Made by a program: the position numbers and the translations under genes
Notes under the pieces: model-generated
What the model was told of the DNA's origin: nothing
Seen by the model: the letters and a program-made list of their open reading frames with translations, nothing else
Databases searched by the model: none
NCBI RefSeq assembly: GCF_039524015.1
Contig: NZ_BAAAGF010000001.1
Location: forward strand, 1,240,001-1,304,000
Direction: 5' to 3'
DNA: 64,000 bases
Origin: Gaetbulibacter_B jejuensis
GTDB taxonomy: Bacteria; Bacteroidota; Bacteroidia; Flavobacteriales; Flavobacteriaceae
Shown: positions 24,541 through 31,313 of the stretch, in pieces
How the letters are laid out: each line of letters starts with the position of its first letter
Position numbering within the stretch: the first letter of the stretch is position 1

Positions 24541-24620
24541 AAGCAACTAATTTAGAAATACAAGCTGAATAGAAAATCTGTGAGTCTAGTCTTTTCGAAA
24601 TTTAGAAATAGCAGGCTGAA
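24541..24620. repeat. Dispersed repeat, copy 2
   Basis: Bases 24567-24605 match the copy at 23818-23856 with one change (G to T). The left flank reads CAACTAATTTAGAAATACAAG, a variant of the TAATTTAGnAAATA flank of the other copies. It lies in the 220-base gap between the esterase (stop 24702) and the 185-residue gene (start 24481). The rest of that gap shows no gene. Confidence 0.75.
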
Positions 24621-24701
24621 GACTAGCATTAAATTATGTAAGCGGTTGGTGTCTAAACCGTTTCCTGATTTGTATAGCTTATATATATTGTTAGTCTTTG
24701 G

Positions 24702-25958
24702 TTATTTTTTATTTAGAGCTTCAATTCTTTCTTTATAGTAATCGTCACCACTTATTTCATAAGCCTTTTTTAAGTATTTTAATGCATTCTCTTTGTCATT
24801 TTGAGATTCATAATACTCAGCCATCGAATCATAAGCATTTGCACTTGTTGGATTGTATTTAATATTCATTTCAAAAAACATTAATGCCTTCTTAGGTTGA
24901 CCCATTTGCATATTCATGTAGCCATAGCCATTTAGCATTTCGTCTATCATAGGTGCAGTAGGAACACCAAAATGTTCAGTGTAGATTTGTTCCTGCTCCT
25001 TCAATAGCGAAACCAATTCTTCTATTGGTGTTTCCGGATTATTATATTTTTGAGGAGATTTAAACTGATACCATTCAAAAAGAAAAATCAACCCATCTCT
25101 TATAGATGGTAACGGAACTGTACCATGTAAATCTTCATTATAAAACTTCCATGAAAAATTTAATCCATTCTGTTTTTGAGATTTAGCATAATTTGAAAAC
25201 TCAATGATTGAACGCGCAAACAAAGTAAACTCTGAAGAGTCATCCATAATATTCTCCATTGTTATGTCTTCATTCCACATATGTAGCTGCTCTGCTGCTA
25301 AAGACACAAAGAGAGATTTGCCTTCATAACTTTCGGTACTCAATTTTGCTTTTGCTTCCTTCAATAATTTTTGGTCGTCCCAATCCAAACTTGGATCTAT
25401 AGCTATATAATTTTGAAAGAGATGCTTATGATTAACCAACATATTTATGGTAAACAAACCAGCATAAGAATGCCCAATTAAGGTACGATAAGGAATGGTT
25501 GGATACTTACTATCAATATATGGTATGAGTTCCTTTTCAATAAATTTAGTAAAGGTTTCTGCGCCTCCAGTTTCACGATCAAATGCGCTACCACGTCTCA
25601 TTTTTATTTGTGAAGTAGTTAAATCTCTTGTTCGGTTTTTGCGATTAGAAATCCCAACAAGTATCATGTGTGGGAGGTAATGTCCCCAATAATTACCATA
25701 AACAGTTTCTAAAGTGCTTTCTAGTGAAAATCCGTCCATTAAATAAATAACAGCATATTTTTCATCACTATCTGGCTGAAAATTATCTGGTAATCTTACC
25801 CAAAAGTCACGGCATTCTCCTAAAGTTTTAGAAAATATGGAATCTACTATTCGGTTTTGAAATTGCGCTGTTTGGGACTCAGCTGTTTGTGCAATTGCAC
25901 CTTGATTTACTATTAAAGGAGATGCAATAAATACTAATAAGTAGAGGTAATACTTCAT
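24702..25958 (-). CDS. Secreted alpha/beta-hydrolase (Fes/D-like esterase) with C-terminal TPR
   Basis: A 418-residue protein with a signal peptide (cleaved near AIAQ, about residue 24). The esterase D/Fes-type domain (about 35-290) has YAVIYLMDGFSLESTLETVY, the oxyanion-side YWGHYLPHMILVGISNRKNR, the nucleophile elbow LIGHSYAGLF (G-H-S-Y-A-G) and a late DLHGTVPLPSIRDG carrying the probable catalytic His. The last 120 residues are TPR-like: NGYGYMNMQMGQPKKALMFF and SANAYDSMAEYYESQNDKEN. Related esterases hydrolyse siderophores or carbohydrate esters. The substrate here is unknown. It is a single gene within the repeat-bearing strip. Confidence 0.82.
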   Translation of the reverse strand: MKYYLYLLVFIASPLIVNQGAIAQTAESQTAQFQNRIVDSIFSKTLGECRDFWVRLPDNFQPDSDEKYAVIYLMDGFSLESTLETVYGNYWGHYLPHMILVGISNRKNRTRDLTTSQIKMRRGSAFDRETGGAETFTKFIEKELIPYIDSKYPTIPYRTLIGHSYAGLFTINMLVNHKHLFQNYIAIDPSLDWDDQKLLKEAKAKLSTESYEGKSLFVSLAAEQLHMWNEDITMENIMDDSSEFTLFARSIIEFSNYAKSQKQNGLNFSWKFYNEDLHGTVPLPSIRDGLIFLFEWYQFKSPQKYNNPETPIEELVSLLKEQEQIYTEHFGVPTAPMIDEMLNGYGYMNMQMGQPKKALMFFEMNIKYNPTSANAYDSMAEYYESQNDKENALKYLKKAYEISGDDYYKERIEALNKK

Positions 25959-26040
25959 TATTTTGGTTTGAATTTAAATGCTAATAAATACATACGCTAA
26001 ACTAAATGTTTACTTTGATTATTTGTTGTTAGTAATAAAG

Positions 26041-26193
26041 GCTAACGTGTTTGTGTAAGATTAGTTACTTGATTTAGGATGTAATTTAGCAAATAAAAAC
26101 CGAATAGGAAACCTACAGGTTCCGACGCTTTAGGATTCAGAAGTAGACGAGAACCAGCAATTATTTATAGCCATCTTTGTTGTGTGTAGTTTT
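26041..26193. repeat. Dispersed repeat, divergent copy 3 with palindromic ends
   Basis: The stretch contains GTAATTTAGCAAATAAAAAC followed by CGAATAG (26081-26107), matching the left part of the copy at 23,794. The right part differs and ends with AGTAGACGAGAACCAGCAA, close to the GGGTAGACGAGAATC of copy 1 (23856-23870). Outer ends GCTAACGTGTTTGTG and CTTTGTTGTGTGTAG mark the limits. It fills the 240-base gap between the 120-residue gene (stop 26199) and the esterase start at 25958. No gene is seen in it. Confidence 0.65.
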
Positions 26194-26198
26194 TATTT

Positions 26199-26561
26199 TT
26201 AAAATTCAGAGCGAACATTATTATAATTTTCTAATACTTTTAAAACTTTTTCTGGTTCGATTCCTCCAAAACAAGATAAATGTAATTTGTTATTCGTTCT
26301 TTTTAATTCCATTTCCAAAATCATATCACAATTCATTATAGGTCTCAATTCACTCCATTGATGAGCAATAACTGAAATTGGACTATATCCTATAATTCCC
26401 CAAGTTTGAATACCACTAAATCTGGGTAAATATTCTTTTCTCTTTATTTCTCTGTAAAGTTGCTCAACAGTTAATTCTTTTAAAGTGATTGATTTTGTGT
26501 GAGGTGCATCAATATCGTCGCTAATGTGAACACTGTCACGAGTTAAAATAATTTCAGTCAT
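26199..26561 (-). CDS. Hypothetical protein, 120 residues
   Basis: A small soluble protein: MTEIILTRDSVHISDDIDAP, ITLKELTVEQLYREIKRKEY, then a central hydrophobic segment TWGIIGYSPISVIAHQWSEL and a late LHLSCFGGIEPEKVLKVLEN. No signal peptide and no known motif. It begins 4 bases after the stop of the 124-residue gene and is thus its operon partner. The pair has the size and layout of small accessory proteins such as orphan immunity factors, but nothing in the sequence proves this. Confidence 0.6.
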   Translation of the reverse strand: MTEIILTRDSVHISDDIDAPHTKSITLKELTVEQLYREIKRKEYLPRFSGIQTWGIIGYSPISVIAHQWSELRPIMNCDMILEMELKRTNNKLHLSCFGGIEPEKVLKVLENYNNVRSEF

Positions 26562-26565
26562 TAAT

Positions 26566-26940
26566 TCAGTTCAGTTTTGGCATTGTTTTCCGAATTTGTT
26601 TTACTCGTCCGTTTTTGATTCCCATTTGAGTAAGTAAATCAACATATTCAGTAAATTGCTTGTTAAATTTTTTATATTCAGTCGGATTTTCAATGTGAAT
26701 TTCCCAAAGTGCTCCAGCTCCACCAAATAATTCTCGGCTAATCACAAGTCTTTTAAATTCCGATTCATCTTTATTGTCAGCAGCGAGTCGAATTTGAGAT
26801 AAATGGTCCACATAAAATCCAAGTCCGTTATCAATTAGAATTTGTCCGAGTAAATCCGATTTCAAAGTCAGTTCCGAAACATTTATATCCGAGAAGTCAA
26901 TCGGTATTTTTTTCTTTTTTAGAAAGTCAAATAGTCCCAT
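26566..26940 (-). CDS. Hypothetical protein, 124 residues
   Basis: A small protein beginning MGLFDFLKKKKIPIDFSDIN, a start shared by many uncharacterised soluble proteins, with an acidic, helical middle (SELTLKSDLLGQILIDNGLG, LAADNKDESEFKRLVISREL) and a basic end (NGRVKQIRKTMPKLN). The stop codon is 4 bases from the start of the 120-residue gene, so the two are cotranscribed. Family not recognised. Confidence 0.6.
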   Translation of the reverse strand: MGLFDFLKKKKIPIDFSDINVSELTLKSDLLGQILIDNGLGFYVDHLSQIRLAADNKDESEFKRLVISRELFGGAGALWEIHIENPTEYKKFNKQFTEYVDLLTQMGIKNGRVKQIRKTMPKLN

Positions 26941-26976
26941 TAAATGTCCATTCAGTTCGGTTTTCTCAAATTACAC

Positions 26977-27062
26977 ACAACTAGTTTATAATAGCTAAAT
27001 ATATAAAAACCTATTATTTATATCCTAAATAGTACTAATGTTACTAGTTTTAGTTGAGTTGT
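26977..27062. repeat. Imperfect palindromic repeat, copy B of a pair
   Basis: Bases 26977-27023 match 20712-20758 at 46 of 47 positions, in the same orientation. The right end (CTAGTTTTAGTTGAGTTGT, 27044-27062) is an imperfect inverted copy of the left end, with a small insertion relative to copy A. It marks the far side of the accessory strip next to the core gene trmL. Confidence 0.8.
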
Positions 27063-27133
27063 TTCCTAATTTGGTGCAAAAATCGTATTATTATTTTTAT
27101 ATCAATTTAGGATAAAAACAGCAAGTGTATTTT

Positions 27134-27589
27134 TTAAGAGCCTAATTGTCTTAAGCCTTCGTAAACCACTACGCTTACCGCATTGGCTAGGTTTAAACTA
27201 CGTATGTGCTTGCTATACAATGGAATTTTAAATAGTGAGTCTTCATTGTTTTGGGTGATGTGTTTAGGGAGTCCAACCGACTCTTTTCCAAAAACCAAAA
27301 ACAAGTCGTCTTTAAAAGGAATGTCCCAATGCTGTTGCTTGCCATGACTAGACAAATACACCATATTTGCAGTTTTGTTTTTAGTGAAAAAATCGTCAAT
27401 ATCGTCATAATAAACAATATCCAAGTGTTGCCAGTAGTCTAATCCTGCACGTTTTAATCGACTGTCATCTATTTCAAAACCAAAAGGTTTTACCAAGTGC
27501 AATGTAGAGCCAGTAGCTAATGCTAACCTACCAATATTACCTGTGTTGTTTGGAATTTCAGGTTCTATAAGAACAATATTTAAAGACAT
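27134..27589 (-). CDS. trmL: tRNA (cytidine/uridine(34)-2'-O)-methyltransferase, TrmL-like
   Basis: A 151-residue SPOUT-class methyltransferase. The signature segments are NIVLIEPEIPNNTGNIGRLA (motif 1, with N-x-G-N-x-G-R), LVFGKESVGLPKHI (motif 2, SAM-binding knot) and IPLYSKHIRSLNLANAVSVV (motif 3). Length and motifs match TrmL, which methylates the ribose of the wobble nucleotide in tRNA-Leu isoacceptors using S-adenosylmethionine. The enzyme works in the cytosol as a dimer. It is separated from the small gene upstream by a hairpin and follows the accessory strip. Confidence 0.92.
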   Translation of the reverse strand: MSLNIVLIEPEIPNNTGNIGRLALATGSTLHLVKPFGFEIDDSRLKRAGLDYWQHLDIVYYDDIDDFFTKNKTANMVYLSSHGKQQHWDIPFKDDLFLVFGKESVGLPKHITQNNEDSLFKIPLYSKHIRSLNLANAVSVVVYEGLRQLGS

Positions 27590-27623
27590 TAAAATGATTT
27601 TTTTTTGAACTGTATAAATATAA

Positions 27624-27653
27624 AATAACCTATTCTTAATCGAATAGGCTATT
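27624..27653 (-). terminator. Hairpin between the 47-residue gene and trmL
   Basis: On the minus strand the arms 27653-27642 and 27635-27624 form a 7-base-pair stem (GCC-side: AGCCTATTCG / GAATAGGT region) extended by four more pairs after one mismatch. The 3' arm is followed by a T-rich stretch (TTTTATATTT). It would separate the small upstream gene from trmL. Confidence 0.55.
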
Positions 27654-27680
27654 TGTACTTTTTATAAAAAACTACAACAA

Positions 27681-27824
27681 TTAGTTTTTGTTTTGTTGTT
27701 TCTTTATAGTGCTTTCATCAATATCAAACTGGTTGGTGTTTTGGTTAACATCGCCAGTTGGATTTAACGGATTGCTTTGTTTTTTCTTTGGTTTAAATTT
27801 TCTTTTGTCTTCAATAATTCCCAT
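27681..27824 (-). CDS. Small basic protein, 47 residues, unknown
   Basis: The minus strand from the ATG at 27824 gives MGIIEDKRKFKPKKKQSNPL then a polar, low-hydrophobicity stretch NPTGDVNQNTNQFDIDESTI and KKQQNKN before TAA at 27681. It has a basic first half and an Asn/Gln-rich second half and no membrane helix, as in intrinsically disordered small proteins. It is flanked by a hairpin terminator downstream and by the end of the trp operon (27900) upstream. No family recognised; the coherent codon use and terminator support a real gene, but an accidental frame is possible. Confidence 0.5.
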   Translation of the reverse strand: MGIIEDKRKFKPKKKQSNPLNPTGDVNQNTNQFDIDESTIKKQQNKN

Positions 27825-27899
27825 TATTCATTTGATGTTTTATCGTTCATCATTAATATAAGAAATTGAAGCCAAAATTCTATTAAAATTATCTTAAAA

Positions 27900-28667
27900 T
27901 CAGATAATTATAGATTTTGTAAAGTTTGGAATTGTACTAATGCTGTTTTGGTTTAAATGCTTTATAAACGCACTACCAATAATAGCACCTTTAGCATAAG
28001 TGGTTGCTTGCGTAAATGTTTCACTATTACTTATTCCAAACCCAACAATTTGAGGGTTATTTAGAGTCATATCATTTATGCGTTTAAAATAGTTTAATTG
28101 CTCCTCGCCAAATCCTGTTTTTGCTCCTGTTGTACTTGCGCTACTAACCATATAAATAAATCCATTAGAAACCGAATCGATATAATGAATGCGTTCATCA
28201 CTAGTTTGAGGTGTGATTAAAAACACGTTTGTTAGTCCGTATTTTTCAAAAGTAGCTTGATATTCTTCATGATAAACATCCACAGGAAGATCTGGAATAA
28301 TTAATCCATCAATGCCAATTTCATGACATTTCTTACAGAAGTTTTCCACGCCATATTGAAGCATTGGATTGAAATAACCCATAATAATTAGTGGAATAGA
28401 AACCGTTTTTCTAATATCTTTTAACTGATTAAAAAGTATTTCGGTAGTCATTCCGTTTTTTAACGCTTGGGTAGAACTTGCTTGTATGGTTGGTCCATCA
28501 GCTAAAGGATCGCTAAACGGTAAACCAATTTCAATCATATCTACACCACTGTTTTCAAGCGATTCAATAATAGAAACTGTATCGTTAAGGCTTGGATATC
28601 CTGCTGTAAAATATATGGATAGTAACTTTTTGTCTTCGTTTAGTTTATGTTGAATTCTATTCATCAT
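27900..28667 (-). CDS. trpA: Tryptophan synthase alpha chain
   Basis: A 255-residue TIM barrel that cleaves indole-3-glycerol phosphate to indole and glyceraldehyde 3-phosphate. Conserved parts are KKLLSIYFTAGYPSLNDTVS, DMIEIGLPFSDPLADGPTIQ (catalytic Glu and Asp region), GLIIPDLPVDVYHEEY, FIYMVSSASTTGAKTGFGEE (phosphate loop) and VGFGISNSETF. It works as the alpha subunit with TrpB (alpha2-beta2). Its ATG overlaps the trpB stop by one base (TAATG), so the two are translationally coupled. It is the last gene of the operon. Confidence 0.97.
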   Translation of the reverse strand: MMNRIQHKLNEDKKLLSIYFTAGYPSLNDTVSIIESLENSGVDMIEIGLPFSDPLADGPTIQASSTQALKNGMTTEILFNQLKDIRKTVSIPLIIMGYFNPMLQYGVENFCKKCHEIGIDGLIIPDLPVDVYHEEYQATFEKYGLTNVFLITPQTSDERIHYIDSVSNGFIYMVSSASTTGAKTGFGEEQLNYFKRINDMTLNNPQIVGFGISNSETFTQATTYAKGAIIGSAFIKHLNQNSISTIPNFTKSIII

Positions 28668-29848
28668 TATAAATTAAAATGCTTAATATAGGTTTCTAAA
28701 TCTTTGTCACCACGACCAGACAAACTCACAACAACAATAGCATCAGGTTTAAAGGTTTTTTGTTCAAAAACAGCCAAAGCGTGAGAGCTTTCAATAGCAG
28801 GAATAATGCCTTCCAGCTTACAAAGTTCTAAACCTGCATTCATTGCTTGATCGTCTGTTATGGCAATAAACTCAGCACGACCTGAAGCATACAAATGTGC
28901 ATGCATTGGTCCAACTCCAGGATAATCTAGTCCTGCCGAAATAGAATAAGGCTCAGTAATTTGACCATCGTTAGTTTGCATAAGTAGGGTTTTGCTTCCA
29001 TGTATAATTCCCATCTTTCCTAATACTGAAGTTGCTGCACTTTCGCCAGAATTTACACCATGACCAGCAGCTTCAACTGCTATAAGATTCACATTTTCAT
29101 CATCTAAAAAATGATAATAAGCACCAGCAGCATTACTGCCACCACCAACACAAGCAATAACATGGTCAGGTGTTTCAGTTCCTTCGTGTGTTTTTAGTTG
29201 CGATTTTATTTCCTCTGAAACCACACTTTGAAATCTTGCTACCATATCAGGATAAGGATGCGGACCAACCACACTACCAATAATATAGTGCGTATTTACA
29301 GGATTGCTAATCCAGTCTCTTATGGCTTCATTTGTAGCGTCTTTTAAGGTTTTGCTTCCTGAAGTTGCAGGAACAACTGTAGCACCAAGCATTTTCATTC
29401 TGGCAACATTAGGCGCTTGTCGAGCAATATCAATTTCTCCCATGTAAACAATACATTCTAATCCCATTAATGCGCAAACCGTTGCTGTTGCAACACCATG
29501 TTGTCCTGCTCCAGTTTCGGCAATAATTCGGGTTTTGCCAAGGCGTTTTGCCATAAGAATTTGACCAATAGTATTATTGATTTTATGTGCTCCTGTATGG
29601 TTAAGGTCTTCGCGTTTGAGGTAAATTTTAGTATTGTATTTTTCTGAAAGTCGCTTAGCAAAATAGAGTGGAGAAGGACGACCAACGTAGTCTTTTAAAA
29701 GCTGATTGAACTCTGCTTTAAAATCGGGTTCGTTCATTACTTTAAGATAGTTTTGTCGTAACTCTTCTACATTTGGATATAGCATCTCAGGTATGAATGC
29801 GCCTCCAAATTCTCCGTAATAGCCTTTTTCGTTTACATTATAACTCAT
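28667..29848 (-). CDS. trpB: Tryptophan synthase beta chain
   Basis: A 393-residue pyridoxal-phosphate enzyme that joins indole and serine to make tryptophan. The PLP lysine lies in the conserved REDLNHTGAHKINNTIGQIL; other motifs are AETGAGQHGVATATVCALMG, VGGGSNAAGAYYHFLDD (phosphate-binding), YSISAGLDYPGVGP and the terminal VVSLSGRGDKDLETY. Sequence is the TrpB1 type. It starts 32 bases after trpF, from which it is separated by a palindromic repeat that also supplies the trpF stop codon. Confidence 0.98.
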   Translation of the reverse strand: MSYNVNEKGYYGEFGGAFIPEMLYPNVEELRQNYLKVMNEPDFKAEFNQLLKDYVGRPSPLYFAKRLSEKYNTKIYLKREDLNHTGAHKINNTIGQILMAKRLGKTRIIAETGAGQHGVATATVCALMGLECIVYMGEIDIARQAPNVARMKMLGATVVPATSGSKTLKDATNEAIRDWISNPVNTHYIIGSVVGPHPYPDMVARFQSVVSEEIKSQLKTHEGTETPDHVIACVGGGSNAAGAYYHFLDDENVNLIAVEAAGHGVNSGESAATSVLGKMGIIHGSKTLLMQTNDGQITEPYSISAGLDYPGVGPMHAHLYASGRAEFIAITDDQAMNAGLELCKLEGIIPAIESSHALAVFEQKTFKPDAIVVVSLSGRGDKDLETYIKHFNL

Positions 29849-29863
29849 AGTTGTTTTTTTTTG

Positions 29864-29890
29864 GTCATGCTGTGTCGAGCTCAGAATGAC
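29864..29890. repeat. Dispersed palindromic element carrying the trpF stop codon
   Basis: GTCATGCTG (29864-29872) and CAGAATGAC (29882-29890) are inverted arms with one mismatched position and a 9-base loop. On the minus strand it reads GTCATTCTGAGCTCGACACA, close to a repeat that recurs between genes in flavobacterial genomes. The TGA at 29883-29881 that ends trpF lies inside it, so the last residues of TrpF are encoded by the element. Confidence 0.7.
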
Positions 29891-30531
29891 AAATCAGTTT
29901 TAAATGTTGCTAGTTCTTCTAAATTTTTTAAGCCTGCTTCTATCTCGAACTTGCTATTAACATCAAGCGCATAGCAGTATTTAGATTTTGGACTTCGCAG
30001 GAAGGATTTAATATCTTCGGTTTCGTTTAAACCAATACCACCACTTAAAAAATACGGTTTCTGCGATGGATAATTGCTTAATACTTCCCAGTTAAAGGTG
30101 TAACCATTACCTCCTGGTAATTGCCCTTTAGTATCAAAAAGAAAGTAATTGCAAACTGCTTCGTAGGGTTTTAAAACGTCAAAATTAAATTCGTCTTTTA
30201 TTGAAAATACTTTAATGATTTCAATAGGATTGTCATTTGGTTCTCTACTGCGCTCGAACTGATATTTAATTTCATTGCAAAAATCAGAAGATTCATTTCC
30301 ATGAAGCTGTATAGCATTAAGCTTATGTGTTTTTACTTTTGATAAAATATAATCTATTTCAGCATCTACAAAAACACCTACTTTTTTTATTGCTTTTGGA
30401 AGTTCTGGGATGTTACCATCAAAATATCTTTTGGATTGTTTATAGAAAATAAAACCAAGATAGTCAGGTTGTAAGTTGGCAACTTGAGTAATGTTATCTT
30501 GATATTTCATTCCGCATATTTTGAGTTTCAT
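29881..30531 (-). CDS. trpF: Phosphoribosylanthranilate isomerase
   Basis: A 216-residue TIM barrel catalysing the Amadori rearrangement of phosphoribosylanthranilate, the third step of the pathway. Motifs: MKLKICGMKYQDNITQVANL (catalytic Cys6), DYLGFIFYKQSKRYF, NAIQLHGNES, CNYFLFDTKGQLPGGNGYTF (catalytic Asp) and YFLSGGIGLNETEDI. It is longer than usual (about 205): residues 90-100 (YQFERSREPND) coincide with a repeat-like DNA stretch at 30232-30263 and lie in a surface loop after LHGNES. Its ATG overlaps the trpC stop (ATGA), and its stop codon lies within another repeat. Enzyme activity is likely retained, since catalytic motifs are intact. Confidence 0.95.
   Translation of the reverse strand: MKLKICGMKYQDNITQVANLQPDYLGFIFYKQSKRYFDGNIPELPKAIKKVGVFVDAEIDYILSKVKTHKLNAIQLHGNESSDFCNEIKYQFERSREPNDNPIEIIKVFSIKDEFNFDVLKPYEAVCNYFLFDTKGQLPGGNGYTFNWEVLSNYPSQKPYFLSGGIGLNETEDIKSFLRSPKSKYCYALDVNSKFEIEAGLKNLEELATFKTDLSF
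30232..30263. repeat. Repeat-like element inside the trpF coding sequence
   Basis: On the minus strand the stretch contains CAGTTCGAGCGCAGTAGAGA, followed by ACC and AAATGAC. It resembles the flavobacterial intergenic repeat with core TTCGAGCGCAGTCGAGAACT. It is in frame and codes for residues about 90-100 of TrpF. Identity of the element is from memory of that repeat family; the local length increase in TrpF supports an insertion. Confidence 0.55.
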
Positions 30532-31313
30532 GCTTCCAATGTTTTAATAAATTCTTTAGCGTTTGCTCCAGGGTTATTAGTTTTCATAAAGTTTTCGCCA
30601 ATTAAAAACCCTTGATAACCATACGTTTTAAGTGTTTGTATAGACTGGATGTCGCTTATACCACTTTCTGAAACTTTTACAAATTCGTCAGGGATTTTAG
30701 TGCTAAGAGTTTTACTAGTGTCTAAACTAACTTCAAAAGTCTTAAGGTTGCGGTTATTTACACCTATCATATCAAGACTAGGCATTATAGATTTTTGCAA
30801 TTCATCTTCATTATGAACTTCTAACAGTACATCTAAGTTTAGGTTTTTTGCTAATTGAGAAAATTGTTTAATCTCTTCTTGGGTTAAAATGGCAGCAATA
30901 AGTAAAATTACATCTGCACCATAAGATTTAGCTTCAATAATTTGATATTCGTCAATAATAAACTCTTTTCTTAAAAGTGGCAGGTTGCAGCTAGCTCTAG
31001 CCACTATTAAATCGTCAAGAGAACCACCAAAATATTTTCCATCGGTTAGTACAGACATTCCGCAAACACCAGCATTTTCATAACCAGTTGCGACGTCTTG
31101 AACATTTAAACCATTGTTGATAATTGATTTTGAAGGTGAGCGACGTTTGTGTTCAGCAATAATACCTGAAGAGCTGTTTTTTAGTTTTTCGGATAACGAA
31201 ACCGTTGCTTTGTTAAACAGTTGTGAGCTTTCCAGTTGTTGTGTACTTATCAAGGCTTTTTTTAAATCAACCTCTTTACGTTTGTCAAATACTATTTTAT
31301 CGAGTATATTCAT
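30528..31313 (-). CDS. trpC: Indole-3-glycerol phosphate synthase
   Basis: A 261-residue TIM barrel that closes the indole ring of CdRP. Motifs: MNILDKIVFDKRKEVDLKKA, GIIAEHKRRSPSKSIIN (catalytic Glu/Lys region), CGMSVLTDGKYFGGSLDDLI, LPLLRKEFIIDEYQIIEAKS (catalytic Lys), DVLLEVHNEDEL, MIGVNNRNLKTFEV and VSESGISDIQSIQ. Monofunctional, not fused to TrpF as in enterobacteria. The ATG overlaps the trpD stop by one base (TAATG) and the gene overlaps trpF by four bases. Confidence 0.97.
   Translation of the reverse strand: MNILDKIVFDKRKEVDLKKALISTQQLESSQLFNKATVSLSEKLKNSSSGIIAEHKRRSPSKSIINNGLNVQDVATGYENAGVCGMSVLTDGKYFGGSLDDLIVARASCNLPLLRKEFIIDEYQIIEAKSYGADVILLIAAILTQEEIKQFSQLAKNLNLDVLLEVHNEDELQKSIMPSLDMIGVNNRNLKTFEVSLDTSKTLSTKIPDEFVKVSESGISDIQSIQTLKTYGYQGFLIGENFMKTNNPGANAKEFIKTLEA

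Noticed and set aside
19488..27062. A classical integron cassette array
   Set aside because: Repeats lack the RYYYAAC/GTTRRRY core-site pairs and no tyrosine integrase gene is seen. The cassette-like layout is kept as a finding but the known system is not claimed.
29990..30010. A third repeat-like insertion in trpF near CTTCGCAGGAA
   Set aside because: Only a half-palindrome is present and the protein length around SFLRSPKSKYC is only slightly above normal; evidence is too thin.
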